Origin: an uncultured Lachnospiraceae bacterium
GTDB taxonomy: Bacteria; Bacillota; Clostridia; Lachnospirales; Lachnospiraceae
NCBI GenBank assembly: GCA_900553355.1
Contig: USDK01000017.1
Span: 1 to 47,770, forward strand
Reading direction: 5' to 3'
Length of the DNA stretch: 47,770 nucleotides
A program made the translations under genes and the position numbers. This document shows, piece after piece, positions 1 to 7,052 of the stretch (position 1 is its first letter; every line of letters begins with the position of its first letter). The notes under the pieces were generated by a model. The model was not told the origin of the DNA. It searched no databases and saw only the letters and a program-made list of their open reading frames with translations.

Positions 1-10
1 CTTATTCTCT

Positions 11-50
11 GCAAAAAAGTGCTGCCGCACTAATTATTTAGTGCGACAGC
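11..50 (-). terminator. Intrinsic terminator downstream of the 77-aa gene
   Basis: On the minus strand, two 13-base arms (21-33 and 38-50) pair around a four-base loop, with one G-U pair, and are followed by a run of six T (complement of 13-18). It lies just past the stop codon of the gene at 78-311 and probably ends its transcript. Confidence 0.85.
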
Positions 51-77
51 CCCTTCACAGTTTCCTTTCACAGTTTC

Positions 78-311
78 CTATACTTCAAATCCACAGAACG
101 ACAAGTCACAGCCTTTGCCGATTCTTCTGGAGATGTTGACGATCCGGGTCATAACTTCCGGATACTTTTCTTCTGCTGTCTTTACGAGAAGCTTTGTATT
201 ATCCTCTTTCAGTTCAGCCTTTTCTACATCCTCCATCTCCTGAATCTCCCGCAGGATCTCAGCGGCCATCTCCTCTGTGATCGACTTTGATAACTGATAA
301 TATCTTCCCAT
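78..311 (-). CDS. Small HMA/ferredoxin-fold-like protein lacking CxxC
   Basis: Unrecognised 77-residue cytosolic protein. Its likely alternation (helix near 12-27, strands near 31-38 and 41-46, helix near 48-62, strand near 68-77) resembles a heavy-metal-associated or ferredoxin-like fold. It has no N-terminal CxxC metal site; the only cysteines are the two in the C-terminal CDLSFC segment. It follows the ABC exporter genes on the same strand but has its own promoter with consensus -35 and -10 hexamers (366-394) and its own terminator, so it can be expressed alone. A GAGGG lies upstream of the ATG. The fold is inferred from sequence pattern only. It could equally be an uncharacterised small regulator or binding partner. 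Confidence 0.6.
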   Translation of the reverse strand: MGRYYQLSKSITEEMAAEILREIQEMEDVEKAELKEDNTKLLVKTAEEKYPEVMTRIVNISRRIGKGCDLSFCGFEV

Positions 312-365
312 TCCATTAACCCTCTTTCTTTTCTCTTGCGCCGGCCAGAACCGGCTTCCGGTACT

Positions 366-394
366 ATTATAGCCTCTGTCACCAGGGTTGTCAA
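366..394 (-). promoter_or_regulatory. Consensus sigma-A promoter for the 77-aa gene
   Basis: On the minus strand TTGACA (394-389) is separated by exactly 17 bases from TATAAT (371-366). Both hexamers match the consensus fully. It lies just beyond the stop of the second ABC gene and drives the gene at 78-311. Confidence 0.8.
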
Positions 395-398
395 ATCT

Positions 399-2132
399 TT
401 ACAGCTTCCAGCCGGCGGCCAGTTTTCTTGCCTCTACAAATCTCTTGTAAATGCCATCCTCTTTCATCAGACTGTCATGACACCCCTGCTGTACGATACG
501 GCCGTGATCCACTACCAGGATCTGGTCCGCTGACCGGACGGTCTTCAGCCGGTGGGCGATCATCAGGATGGTCTTTTCCCTGGTCAGCGCTTCGATAGCA
601 TCCACCAGATCTTTTTCATTTTCCGGATCTACATTGGCTGTTGCCTCGTCCAGGATAATGACAGGGGAATCCTTCATCATAGCTCTGGCAATGGAGATTC
701 TCTGCTTCTCGCCCCCGGACAGCGAGGCGCCGCCTTCTCCGATCAGCGTATCATAGCCGTCCGGCAGCGCCATGATAAAGTCATGGCAGCATGCTTTCTT
801 TGCCGCGTCGATCACCTGCTCCATCGGCGCATCCTTTCGCCCGAACCGGATGTTGTTGGCAACCGTATCCTGAAACAGATAGACATTCTGGAACACAAAA
901 CTGAAATTTTTCATCAGACTGTCCATGCTATATTCCTTCACATCCGTGCCTCCCAGCTTCACACACCCTGCATCTACATCCCAGAACCGGGAAATCAGAT
1001 GGCAGAGCGTGGTCTTTCCTCCTCCGCTCGGCCCTACAATGGCCGTCGTGGTCCGCTCCGGGATATGAACCGTAATCCCGTCGATGATCCTGCGTTTGTC
1101 ATAGGAAAACACAATATCCTGCACATCGATATCATAGTTCTCTGGCTCCAGGTCTGTCCCCTCGATATCCATAGGCGGCAGTTCCAGGATTTCGCTGGCC
1201 TTATCCACACTGACATCCACCGTCCGAAGGAGAGCCGAATAGTTTCCGGCTGACTCCAGGCTGGAATATACGATAAAAGAACAGATCATCATAGCAATAC
1301 ATACGATCAGATCCATACTTCCCTGGAGATAAAACCAGATCGACAGCAGCGTCATCGCCACCCCTGTCATCCTGGTGACAAAATTCTGCAGGCACATATA
1401 GGGGATAAAAGTCTTTTCCAGAGCAAAGTTGCAGTCCTCATTCTCGTCAATCGCAGCATTCAGCTTCCTGCTCTGGGAGCTGGTCAGATGGTAAGAGCGT
1501 ACTTCCAGGATTCCCTGGATATAATCCAGTAGTTTTTCCACCAGGCTGGAATCCGCCGCGATTTTTCTCGGAGATATGGTTTCCGACTTCTTCTGCATCC
1601 GGCTGTTGACCAGAAGGAACAACAAAAGCCCTGCCAGCACCGTAAGACCAATCCTCCAGTCATAAAACAGCAGCATCACTGCGATCAGAAGGGTGGTCAG
1701 CACCCCCTGGGTCGTCAGCATGACCACCCGGGTGGCCACATCCCCCAGGCTCTCCATGGTATTCGTGGTCACAGAGGTAATGTACCCCATACTGTTATTA
1801 TTAAAATATCCCATAGGCAGATACCTGAGATGCTCTGCAATCTGGATCCGTTTCCCTGCCGCCGTATCATAACCTGCCTCACACTGCAGCATCGTATTGA
1901 AATATTTTACAATAAAACCACCGATCACACTCATCAGGCAGATGCCAAAACACTGCCAGATCACCGCCGTCGTCACCCTCCCTTTGATAACCGCATCCAG
2001 CATCAGCACAATGGCCGGGATCTTTAGCGCCTCAAACAATGCCATGAACACACCCAGCAGGATAGACAGATAGAATTTTTTCTGGTTCTTTCCTCCGCAG
2101 AAATGAAAAAATTTATTTAAGATTTTAAGCAT
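399..2132 (-). CDS. ABC exporter half-transporter (permease-ATPase fusion), subunit 2
   Basis: This 577-residue protein has an N-terminal six-helix type IV ABC membrane domain (about 1-310) and a C-terminal ATPase domain. Visible motifs are Walker A GPSGGGKTT, signature LSGGEKQR, Walker B VIILDEATANVD with its glutamate, and the H-loop AHRLKT. It starts inside the end of the preceding ABC gene (8-base overlap), so the two are translationally coupled and probably form a heterodimer. Pairs of this kind export drugs, lipids or peptides; some relatives (YbtPQ, IrtAB) import siderophores. The substrate cannot be read from sequence. A TetR gene heads the cluster. Confidence 0.9.
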   Translation of the reverse strand: MLKILNKFFHFCGGKNQKKFYLSILLGVFMALFEALKIPAIVLMLDAVIKGRVTTAVIWQCFGICLMSVIGGFIVKYFNTMLQCEAGYDTAAGKRIQIAEHLRYLPMGYFNNNSMGYITSVTTNTMESLGDVATRVVMLTTQGVLTTLLIAVMLLFYDWRIGLTVLAGLLLFLLVNSRMQKKSETISPRKIAADSSLVEKLLDYIQGILEVRSYHLTSSQSRKLNAAIDENEDCNFALEKTFIPYMCLQNFVTRMTGVAMTLLSIWFYLQGSMDLIVCIAMMICSFIVYSSLESAGNYSALLRTVDVSVDKASEILELPPMDIEGTDLEPENYDIDVQDIVFSYDKRRIIDGITVHIPERTTTAIVGPSGGGKTTLCHLISRFWDVDAGCVKLGGTDVKEYSMDSLMKNFSFVFQNVYLFQDTVANNIRFGRKDAPMEQVIDAAKKACCHDFIMALPDGYDTLIGEGGASLSGGEKQRISIARAMMKDSPVIILDEATANVDPENEKDLVDAIEALTREKTILMIAHRLKTVRSADQILVVDHGRIVQQGCHDSLMKEDGIYKRFVEARKLAAGWKL

Positions 2133-3915
2133 CTCCCTTTCCCCCTTTCTCTGCCTGGTCTTTCACCGCAATATGCGCTTCCCACATATCCTTATAAAGA
2201 CCTCCCCTGGCCAGCAGCTCCTGGTGGGTGCCTTCTGCTTCCACCCGGCCGTCCCGGATGACAAAAATCCTGTCTGCATCGCAGATCGTGGACAGACGGT
2301 GCGCAATAACAATCAGGGTCTTGCCACGGACAAGCTTTGCCACCGAAGCCTGGATCACCGCCTCATTCTCGGGATCCGTATAGGCGGTAGCCTCATCCAG
2401 GATGACAATCGGAGCGGCCTTTAGCATATTGCGCTTGAGCAGGCCCGTGGCGGGGGCTACCCGCTGCCGCTCTCCGCCGGAGAGATGGCCGCCGCTTCCT
2501 CCGCAGACCGTATCATACCCATGTTCCAGCTGCATGATAAATTCGTGGCAGCCGCTCTTTTTCGCCACTTCTTCCACCTCTTCGTCCGTGGCAGACAGCC
2601 GTCCCATCCGGATGTTCTCCCGGATTGTATCGTCAAACAGATAATTGTCCTGGGACACATAGGCCACTCGCCGGTAATATCCCTGGAGAGACAGTTGCCG
2701 TATATCTGCGCCGCCGATACGGATACTGCCTTCTTTTACGTCCCACAAAGAGGCGATCAGCTTGGCAATGGTAGACTTTCCGGAACCCGACGGGCCTACC
2801 AGCGCAGTCACGCTCCCCGACGGGATTTCCATATTGATGCCGTGGAGGACTTCCTTGTCACGATAGGCAAAATGAACATTTTCCAGTGTCACCGAATCAT
2901 CCCCGGGAATTTCTTCATCTTCATCCGGTCGTACCAGCTCTTTCTGGGTCAGGATGCCTGTCACTTCCCCGATGATGGTCCTAAGCTTCCCGATATCATC
3001 GGTATAAGACATACAGGTGATCAGCGGCTGGATCAGTCCCACCGAGAGCAGGATGATCATAATAAAATCTACCGGAGACAAACTTCCGTTCCGGATAAAC
3101 ATCCCGCCGAAAGGCAGGACCGTAAGCGCCGTACAGGGAATCACCACCATTCCCAGCGAAAAAGGGATATTGCACTTCCGCATCCATTCAACATAGCAGG
3201 AGGCTCCTTCTTTTGCCGCGGTTACAAACCGGTCATAAGAATTTTTCGCCTTTCCAAAGGCCTTGATGACCTCGATGCCGTTGATATATTCCACCGCCGT
3301 ATCGTTCAGCGTCTTCGTTTTAACCAGTACATTCTGATAATTTTCTTCATATCCGATCATCATCATAGAGTAGAATAAAAGTCCCAGCGGCACCGTGATC
3401 AGCGAAATCAGCGCCATCCGCCAGTCGATGGTCAGCATGTAGACAAATACCAGCACCGGTGCCAGGATATTGCCCGTAAACTCCGGCAGGATATGTGCCA
3501 GTGTAGTCTCGATACTGTCTGTACGCTCCATCATAATATTTTTCAAGGTGCCGGACGACATGTCTTTGACATATCCCAGGGGTACCCTGGAGAGTTTATC
3601 ACACATCTGTCTTCGAAGTTCTGCCAGCACATGAAAAGTAGCTTTATGGGAACAGGTGGTAGAAATACTGTGAAAAACCACTCTTCCCGTCCAGAACGCC
3701 GCCATAATAAGTCCGGCCGTCAGATATCCCTGCCAGTTTTTATCTCCTGCCACCAGCCTGCCGACCATATCGCCCATGATAAAATACGGAACAATTCCGC
3801 AGATCACTCCCACGACAGCCGCCAGTACACTTACCGTATACAGCCCTTTGTGCGTTCCGGCAAAGCTCATAACCCAGGCAATCGGCGACTTTTGCTTTTC
3901 TTTCTTTCCTTCCAA
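2125..3915 (-). CDS. ABC exporter half-transporter, subunit 1, TTG start
   Basis: A permease-ATPase fusion of about 596 residues and partner of the gene at 399-2132. It has six predicted membrane segments, Walker A GPSGSGKST, signature LSGGERQR, Walker B IVILDEATAYTD and H-loop AHRLST. No ATG fits the N-terminus. Two TTG codons (3921, 3915) follow GGGAGG, and 3915 has the better spacing of eight bases. Oddity: the helix after the signature carries about five extra residues (codons at 2428-2454) compared with its partner and with the usual VAIARAMLKxAP pattern, so ATPase activity may be altered. The gene sits behind a weak hairpin and a palindrome at 3958-3971. Pairing is well supported; the substrate is unknown. 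Confidence 0.88.
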   Translation of the reverse strand: MEGKKEKQKSPIAWVMSFAGTHKGLYTVSVLAAVVGVICGIVPYFIMGDMVGRLVAGDKNWQGYLTAGLIMAAFWTGRVVFHSISTTCSHKATFHVLAELRRQMCDKLSRVPLGYVKDMSSGTLKNIMMERTDSIETTLAHILPEFTGNILAPVLVFVYMLTIDWRMALISLITVPLGLLFYSMMMIGYEENYQNVLVKTKTLNDTAVEYINGIEVIKAFGKAKNSYDRFVTAAKEGASCYVEWMRKCNIPFSLGMVVIPCTALTVLPFGGMFIRNGSLSPVDFIMIILLSVGLIQPLITCMSYTDDIGKLRTIIGEVTGILTQKELVRPDEDEEIPGDDSVTLENVHFAYRDKEVLHGINMEIPSGSVTALVGPSGSGKSTIAKLIASLWDVKEGSIRIGGADIRQLSLQGYYRRVAYVSQDNYLFDDTIRENIRMGRLSATDEEVEEVAKKSGCHEFIMQLEHGYDTVCGGSGGHLSGGERQRVAPATGLLKRNMLKAAPIVILDEATAYTDPENEAVIQASVAKLVRGKTLIVIAHRLSTICDADRIFVIRDGRVEAEGTHQELLARGGLYKDMWEAHIAVKDQAEKGGKGDA

Positions 3916-3957
3916 GAACAATCCCTCCCGTCTCTTTCCTTTTCGTCGTTTTTTTGA

Positions 3958-3971
3958 TTAGTTTTAACTAA
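3958..3971. promoter_or_regulatory. Palindromic operator before the ABC exporter genes
   Basis: TTAGTT-TT-AACTAA is a perfect 6-2-6 inverted repeat about 40 bases before the ABC start. It overlaps a possible minus-strand -10 (TAAAAC). The core resembles DtxR/IdeR-type iron boxes (TTAGG...CCTAA class) more than the TetR palindrome at 4703-4730. Confidence 0.45.
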
Positions 3972-3980
3972 CTATCAATG

Positions 3981-4003
3981 AAAAGAAAAAGGGATTTCTC
4001 CCT
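3981..4003 (-). terminator. Weak terminator between TetR and ABC genes
   Basis: On the minus strand a five-pair stem AGGGA/TCCCT with a four-base loop (3990-4003) is followed by a T-rich run (complement of 3981-3989). It would partly separate TetR transcription from the ABC genes. Confidence 0.45.
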
Positions 4004-4023
4004 GTTCCTTTTCCCTTTCTGCA

Positions 4024-4647
4024 TCAGTCAAAGCTGACGCCCATGATCCGCATCCATCCTCCGGTATGGAATTCTCGAAGCTGCCGGATCCGTTCCTTGG
4101 CCGCCTCTTTTTCCATATCATGAACCACCATCTCGAACATTCCGGAAAACAGTCCGCTGGCGATCATATGGCACAGTTCCCGGTCGATCTGGGGCATGGG
4201 ATGCCCGATGGATTCCATGGCTTCGATATAGCGGTAGGTGGCCTCTACTTCCTTTTCCGTCATCTCGTGGATGAAGTTTTCATAGACCGTACCTCCTGAC
4301 GCGCATATCAGAAGCTTAAACTCCTCATAGTGGTCATATACATAATTCAGAATTTTTTCCATACAGTCCTCAGTGGCAGCAGACATAGCCCCTGTCTGCT
4401 CTTCGGCCGGCAGTTCCCGGATCGTCGTAAGGCCTTTCTCGAAAAAGCCCATGACTGCATCTGCGTGAGGCTTTACCAGCGCGTCAAAAAGCGCTTCTTT
4501 CGTCGGATAATAGCGGTAAAAAGCCCCGGTGGTCACTCCGGCATTCTTCACGATCTTCCGAAGAGATGCTCCCTGGAATCCCTTTTCCAGAAATTCTTCC
4601 CGGGCGGCCTCAAAGATTCGCTCCAGTGTCGAACAATCTTCTCCCAT
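4024..4647 (-). CDS. TetR/AcrR family repressor
   Basis: A 207-residue regulator. The N-terminal helix-turn-helix (about 9-55) contains the family pattern ending in VTTGAFYRYYPTKEALF; the C-terminal part is a ligand-binding helical domain. ATG is preceded by GGAGGTGATC. It is the first gene of the TetR-ABC-ABC cluster. Its own promoter (4731-4759) is followed at once by a 28-base palindrome (4703-4730), which fits autorepression. The inducer is probably a substrate of the adjacent exporter, but this is inferred from context only. Confidence 0.9.
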   Translation of the reverse strand: MGEDCSTLERIFEAAREEFLEKGFQGASLRKIVKNAGVTTGAFYRYYPTKEALFDALVKPHADAVMGFFEKGLTTIRELPAEEQTGAMSAATEDCMEKILNYVYDHYEEFKLLICASGGTVYENFIHEMTEKEVEATYRYIEAMESIGHPMPQIDRELCHMIASGLFSGMFEMVVHDMEKEAAKERIRQLREFHTGGWMRIMGVSFD

Positions 4648-4702
4648 GGCAGATCACCTCCTTCCCTGCCATTTGATGAATTTACAGATGAAACACTCGC
4701 GA

Positions 4703-4759
4703 GATAACAGTGTGTGCTAACACCGTTATCATCATAGCAGAGAAACAGGGATCCCACAA
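4703..4759 (-). promoter_or_regulatory. Promoter and TetR operator of the 4024-4647 gene
   Basis: On the minus strand TTGTGG (4759-4754), 17 bases and TATGAT (4736-4731), with an upstream TG of an extended -10. Immediately downstream, arms 4703-4713 and 4720-4730 form an 11-6-11 inverted repeat with one mismatch, GATAAC...GTTATC at the ends. The position fits autorepression. Confidence 0.65.
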
Positions 4760-4771
4760 GCGGAATCCCTG
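4742..4771 (-). terminator. Terminator of the LysR gene, overlapping the TetR promoter
   Basis: On the minus strand, downstream of the LysR stop, CAGGGAT (4771-4765) pairs with ATCCCTG (4752-4746), extended inward by three more pairs around the loop GCTTGT, followed by TTTCTC. The -35 of the TetR promoter lies within this hairpin. Confidence 0.6.
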
Positions 4772-4798
4772 CAAGTGAGAAAAGTTATCAGAAATCGC

Positions 4799-5719
4799 CT
4801 ATTCCTGTCTCAGATATTCCTCCAACGCCTGAATATACCTTTCTCCCATATCGCTTAACATCATATGCTTCTTTACAATATATCCGATCTCCATGACACT
4901 GTTGGGGTTCCTCTCATCGTCCCGGAACGGAACTGCAGCAAATTCATTTCCATTCAGTTCCTCACAGATGATCCCTGAACAGAGCGTATATCCGTTCAGG
5001 CCTACCATCAGATTCAGCATCGTCGCCCGGTCATTTGCACGAATCAGCCTGGGATATTCGTTGGTTGATAAAATCTCTTCGGCCAGATAAAAAGAACTGT
5101 TGTCTCCCTGTTCAAATGCCAGGCACGGATAGTCCTGCAGCTGTTCAAAAGAAATGGACGCTTCCCCTGCCAGTGGATGCTGCTTCCAGAGATAGACATA
5201 GGCCTTGCAGTCGATCAGGTGATGAAACTCAAGGTCTGCCGACCTTAACAGCTTCTCAATACTTTTTCTGTTAAAATCATTGAGGTACAGGATCCCGATC
5301 TCGCTTCTTAAGGCTCCCACATCCCGGATCACCTCATCCGTCTTTGTCTCCCGGATTGCAAACTCATATTTGGACATATCAAACTGTTTTGCCATGTCTA
5401 CGAAAGCTTTTACCGCAAAGGAATAGTGCTGTGTGGAGACGCCGAATTTCTTCTTCAACGTCCCATTTTTTCCATATTTATCCAGGATTGATTCATACTG
5501 TCCGTAAAGCTGTCTGGCATATAAAAGGAATTCCTCACCATCGGCGGTAAGAGTCACCCCTCTTCCGCTGCGGTGAAACAACACGATCCCCAGTTCCTTT
5601 TCCAGTTCTTTGACTGAACTGGTCAGGGACGGCTGTGAAACATACAACTCCTCTGCCGCTTTATTGATGGATCCAGTCCTGGCTATCGTTATGATATAGT
5701 TTAACTGCATCAGCGTCAT
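4799..5719 (-). CDS. LysR-type transcriptional regulator
   Basis: A 306-residue LysR protein. An N-terminal winged helix (about 1-60) contains GSINKAAEELYVSQPSLTSS; a periplasmic-binding-protein-like effector domain follows. The open frame extends upstream to 5875, but the ATG at 5719 has GGGAG at suitable spacing and gives the standard N-terminus MTLMQLNY. It is divergent from dpaL with overlapping promoters (5765-5806), so it probably controls dpaL and itself. The effector is likely diaminopropionate or a related amino acid, by inference only. Confidence 0.9.
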   Translation of the reverse strand: MTLMQLNYIITIARTGSINKAAEELYVSQPSLTSSVKELEKELGIVLFHRSGRGVTLTADGEEFLLYARQLYGQYESILDKYGKNGTLKKKFGVSTQHYSFAVKAFVDMAKQFDMSKYEFAIRETKTDEVIRDVGALRSEIGILYLNDFNRKSIEKLLRSADLEFHHLIDCKAYVYLWKQHPLAGEASISFEQLQDYPCLAFEQGDNSSFYLAEEILSTNEYPRLIRANDRATMLNLMVGLNGYTLCSGIICEELNGNEFAAVPFRDDERNPNSVMEIGYIVKKHMMLSDMGERYIQALEEYLRQE

Positions 5720-5764
5720 ATCATTTCGTCTCCCATCTAATCTGGCAAAATTTGTTCCATAGAT

Positions 5765-5806
5765 AACATACCATCTCTTGCCTGTCTCTGCAATCTGGTT
5801 TATACT
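5765..5806. promoter_or_regulatory. Overlapping divergent promoters of LysR and dpaL
   Basis: Plus strand: TTGCCT (5778-5783), 17 bases, TATACT (5801-5806) for dpaL. Minus strand: TTGCAG (5793-5788), 17 bases, TATGTT (5770-5765) for the LysR gene. The -35 of each lies within the spacer of the other, so polymerase can serve only one direction at a time, a common LysR arrangement. Confidence 0.55.
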
Positions 5807-5848
5807 CTCCTTACCAATATCATGCAGGTACGAAGAAAGGGGTTTTGT

Positions 5849-7036
5849 ATGTCTATTCAATCCTATCTCCAGCAACCGTCAGCAATCCCTGACGTCCATC
5901 TGGCTCTGACCAGTTCCCAGGTACTGGAACAGGCACAGCATTTTCACAGTACCATTCCCGGCTACCGGCCCACCCCTCTGTTCTCTCTTGACGGGCTTGC
6001 CTCCAGTCTGGGACTTTCTTCTCTTCTTATAAAGGATGAATCTCAAAGATTCGGCCTGAATGCCTTCAAAGCGCTGGGCGGAAGTTTTGCCATCGCACAC
6101 ACTCTGGCCGGAAAGCTTGGCTGGTCAATGGATGAAGTGACCTTTGAGGCGCTGATGCGTCCGGAGGTCAGAGAAAAACTTGGCGCGCTTACCTTTGTCA
6201 CCGCCACCGACGGAAACCACGGACGAGGCGTGGCCTGGGCGGCCAGACTGCTGGGACATCGGGCGGTGGTCTACATGCCCAAGGGCAGTTCTCTGGAGCG
6301 CCTGGAAAACATCCGTGCCCAGGGCGCTTATGCCGAGATCACCGATCAGAACTATGACGGAGCCGTACGCCTGGCAGACCGAATGGCAAAGGAAAAGGGC
6401 TGGATCCTGGTCCAGGATACCGCATGGCCCGGATATGAAGAAATCCCTGCCTGGATCATGCAGGGATATACTACCATCGCACAGGAACTCTTTGACCAGC
6501 TCACACGGGAGGGTCTGGAACCGCCTACCCATATCTTTCTCCAGGCAGGAGTCGGCAGCTTTGCCGGCGCCATTCTCGGAAGCTTTGCTGCCAGACTGGG
6601 AAAAGACTGTCCTGTCACCTGTATCGTAGAACCAGACAGGGCTGACTGTCTTTACCGGAGCGCCAAAGCCGGAAAAATCACACCTGTCACCGGTGATATG
6701 GACAGCATGATGGCCGGACTCTGCTGCGGTGAACCCTGTACCATCAGCTGGGAAGTGATCCGCCGGGGCGCTTCTGCCTTTTTCTCCTGCAGCGACGACT
6801 ATTCCGCCAGAGGCATGCGCCTTTTAGGACTTCCTACATCTGGAGATCCGGTCGTTGTGTCCGGAGAATCCGGTGCCGTAGGCGTGGGTGTGCTGGCCGC
6901 CCTTATGGAAGATGAAAGTCTTGCGGATACCAGAGACCGTCTGGGTCTTGGTAAGCACTCCCGGGTTCTGTGTATCAGCACAGAAGGAGATACCGATCAG
7001 GCCAATTACCGGGCAGTGCTGGCCAAGGAATTATAA
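5849..7036 (+). CDS. dpaL: Diaminopropionate ammonia-lyase
   Basis: A 395-residue PLP enzyme that splits 2,3-diaminopropionate into pyruvate and two ammonia (fold type II, YgeX family). The PLP lysine is K74 in NAFKALGG. TATDGNHGRG (D121) and QDTAWPGYEE (D190) match the two catalytic aspartates known from the E. coli enzyme, and SGESGAVGVG is the phosphate loop near the C-terminus. The start at 5849 is preceded by GAAAGGGG at six bases; the frame runs on upstream to 5822 but without a site. In E. coli ygeX lies in a purine/amino-acid catabolic cluster; here it stands alone beside a LysR gene. No terminator is obvious in the 16 bases before the convergent FtsX gene. Confidence 0.93.
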   Translation: MSIQSYLQQPSAIPDVHLALTSSQVLEQAQHFHSTIPGYRPTPLFSLDGLASSLGLSSLLIKDESQRFGLNAFKALGGSFAIAHTLAGKLGWSMDEVTFEALMRPEVREKLGALTFVTATDGNHGRGVAWAARLLGHRAVVYMPKGSSLERLENIRAQGAYAEITDQNYDGAVRLADRMAKEKGWILVQDTAWPGYEEIPAWIMQGYTTIAQELFDQLTREGLEPPTHIFLQAGVGSFAGAILGSFAARLGKDCPVTCIVEPDRADCLYRSAKAGKITPVTGDMDSMMAGLCCGEPCTISWEVIRRGASAFFSCSDDYSARGMRLLGLPTSGDPVVVSGESGAVGVGVLAALMEDESLADTRDRLGLGKHSRVLCISTEGDTDQANYRAVLAKEL

Positions 7037-7052
7037 GATTACAAAAATGCTT

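Noticed and set aside
2485..3378. 297-codon plus-strand open frame
   Set aside because: It lies wholly opposite the ABC exporter gene, whose protein has all ABC motifs; the plus-strand product shows no domain and has no ribosome binding site.
5720..5875. N-terminal extension of the LysR gene at 4799-5719
   Set aside because: It would cover the divergent promoters, is not LysR-like and has no ribosome binding site; the ATG at 5719 has one and gives the family N-terminus.
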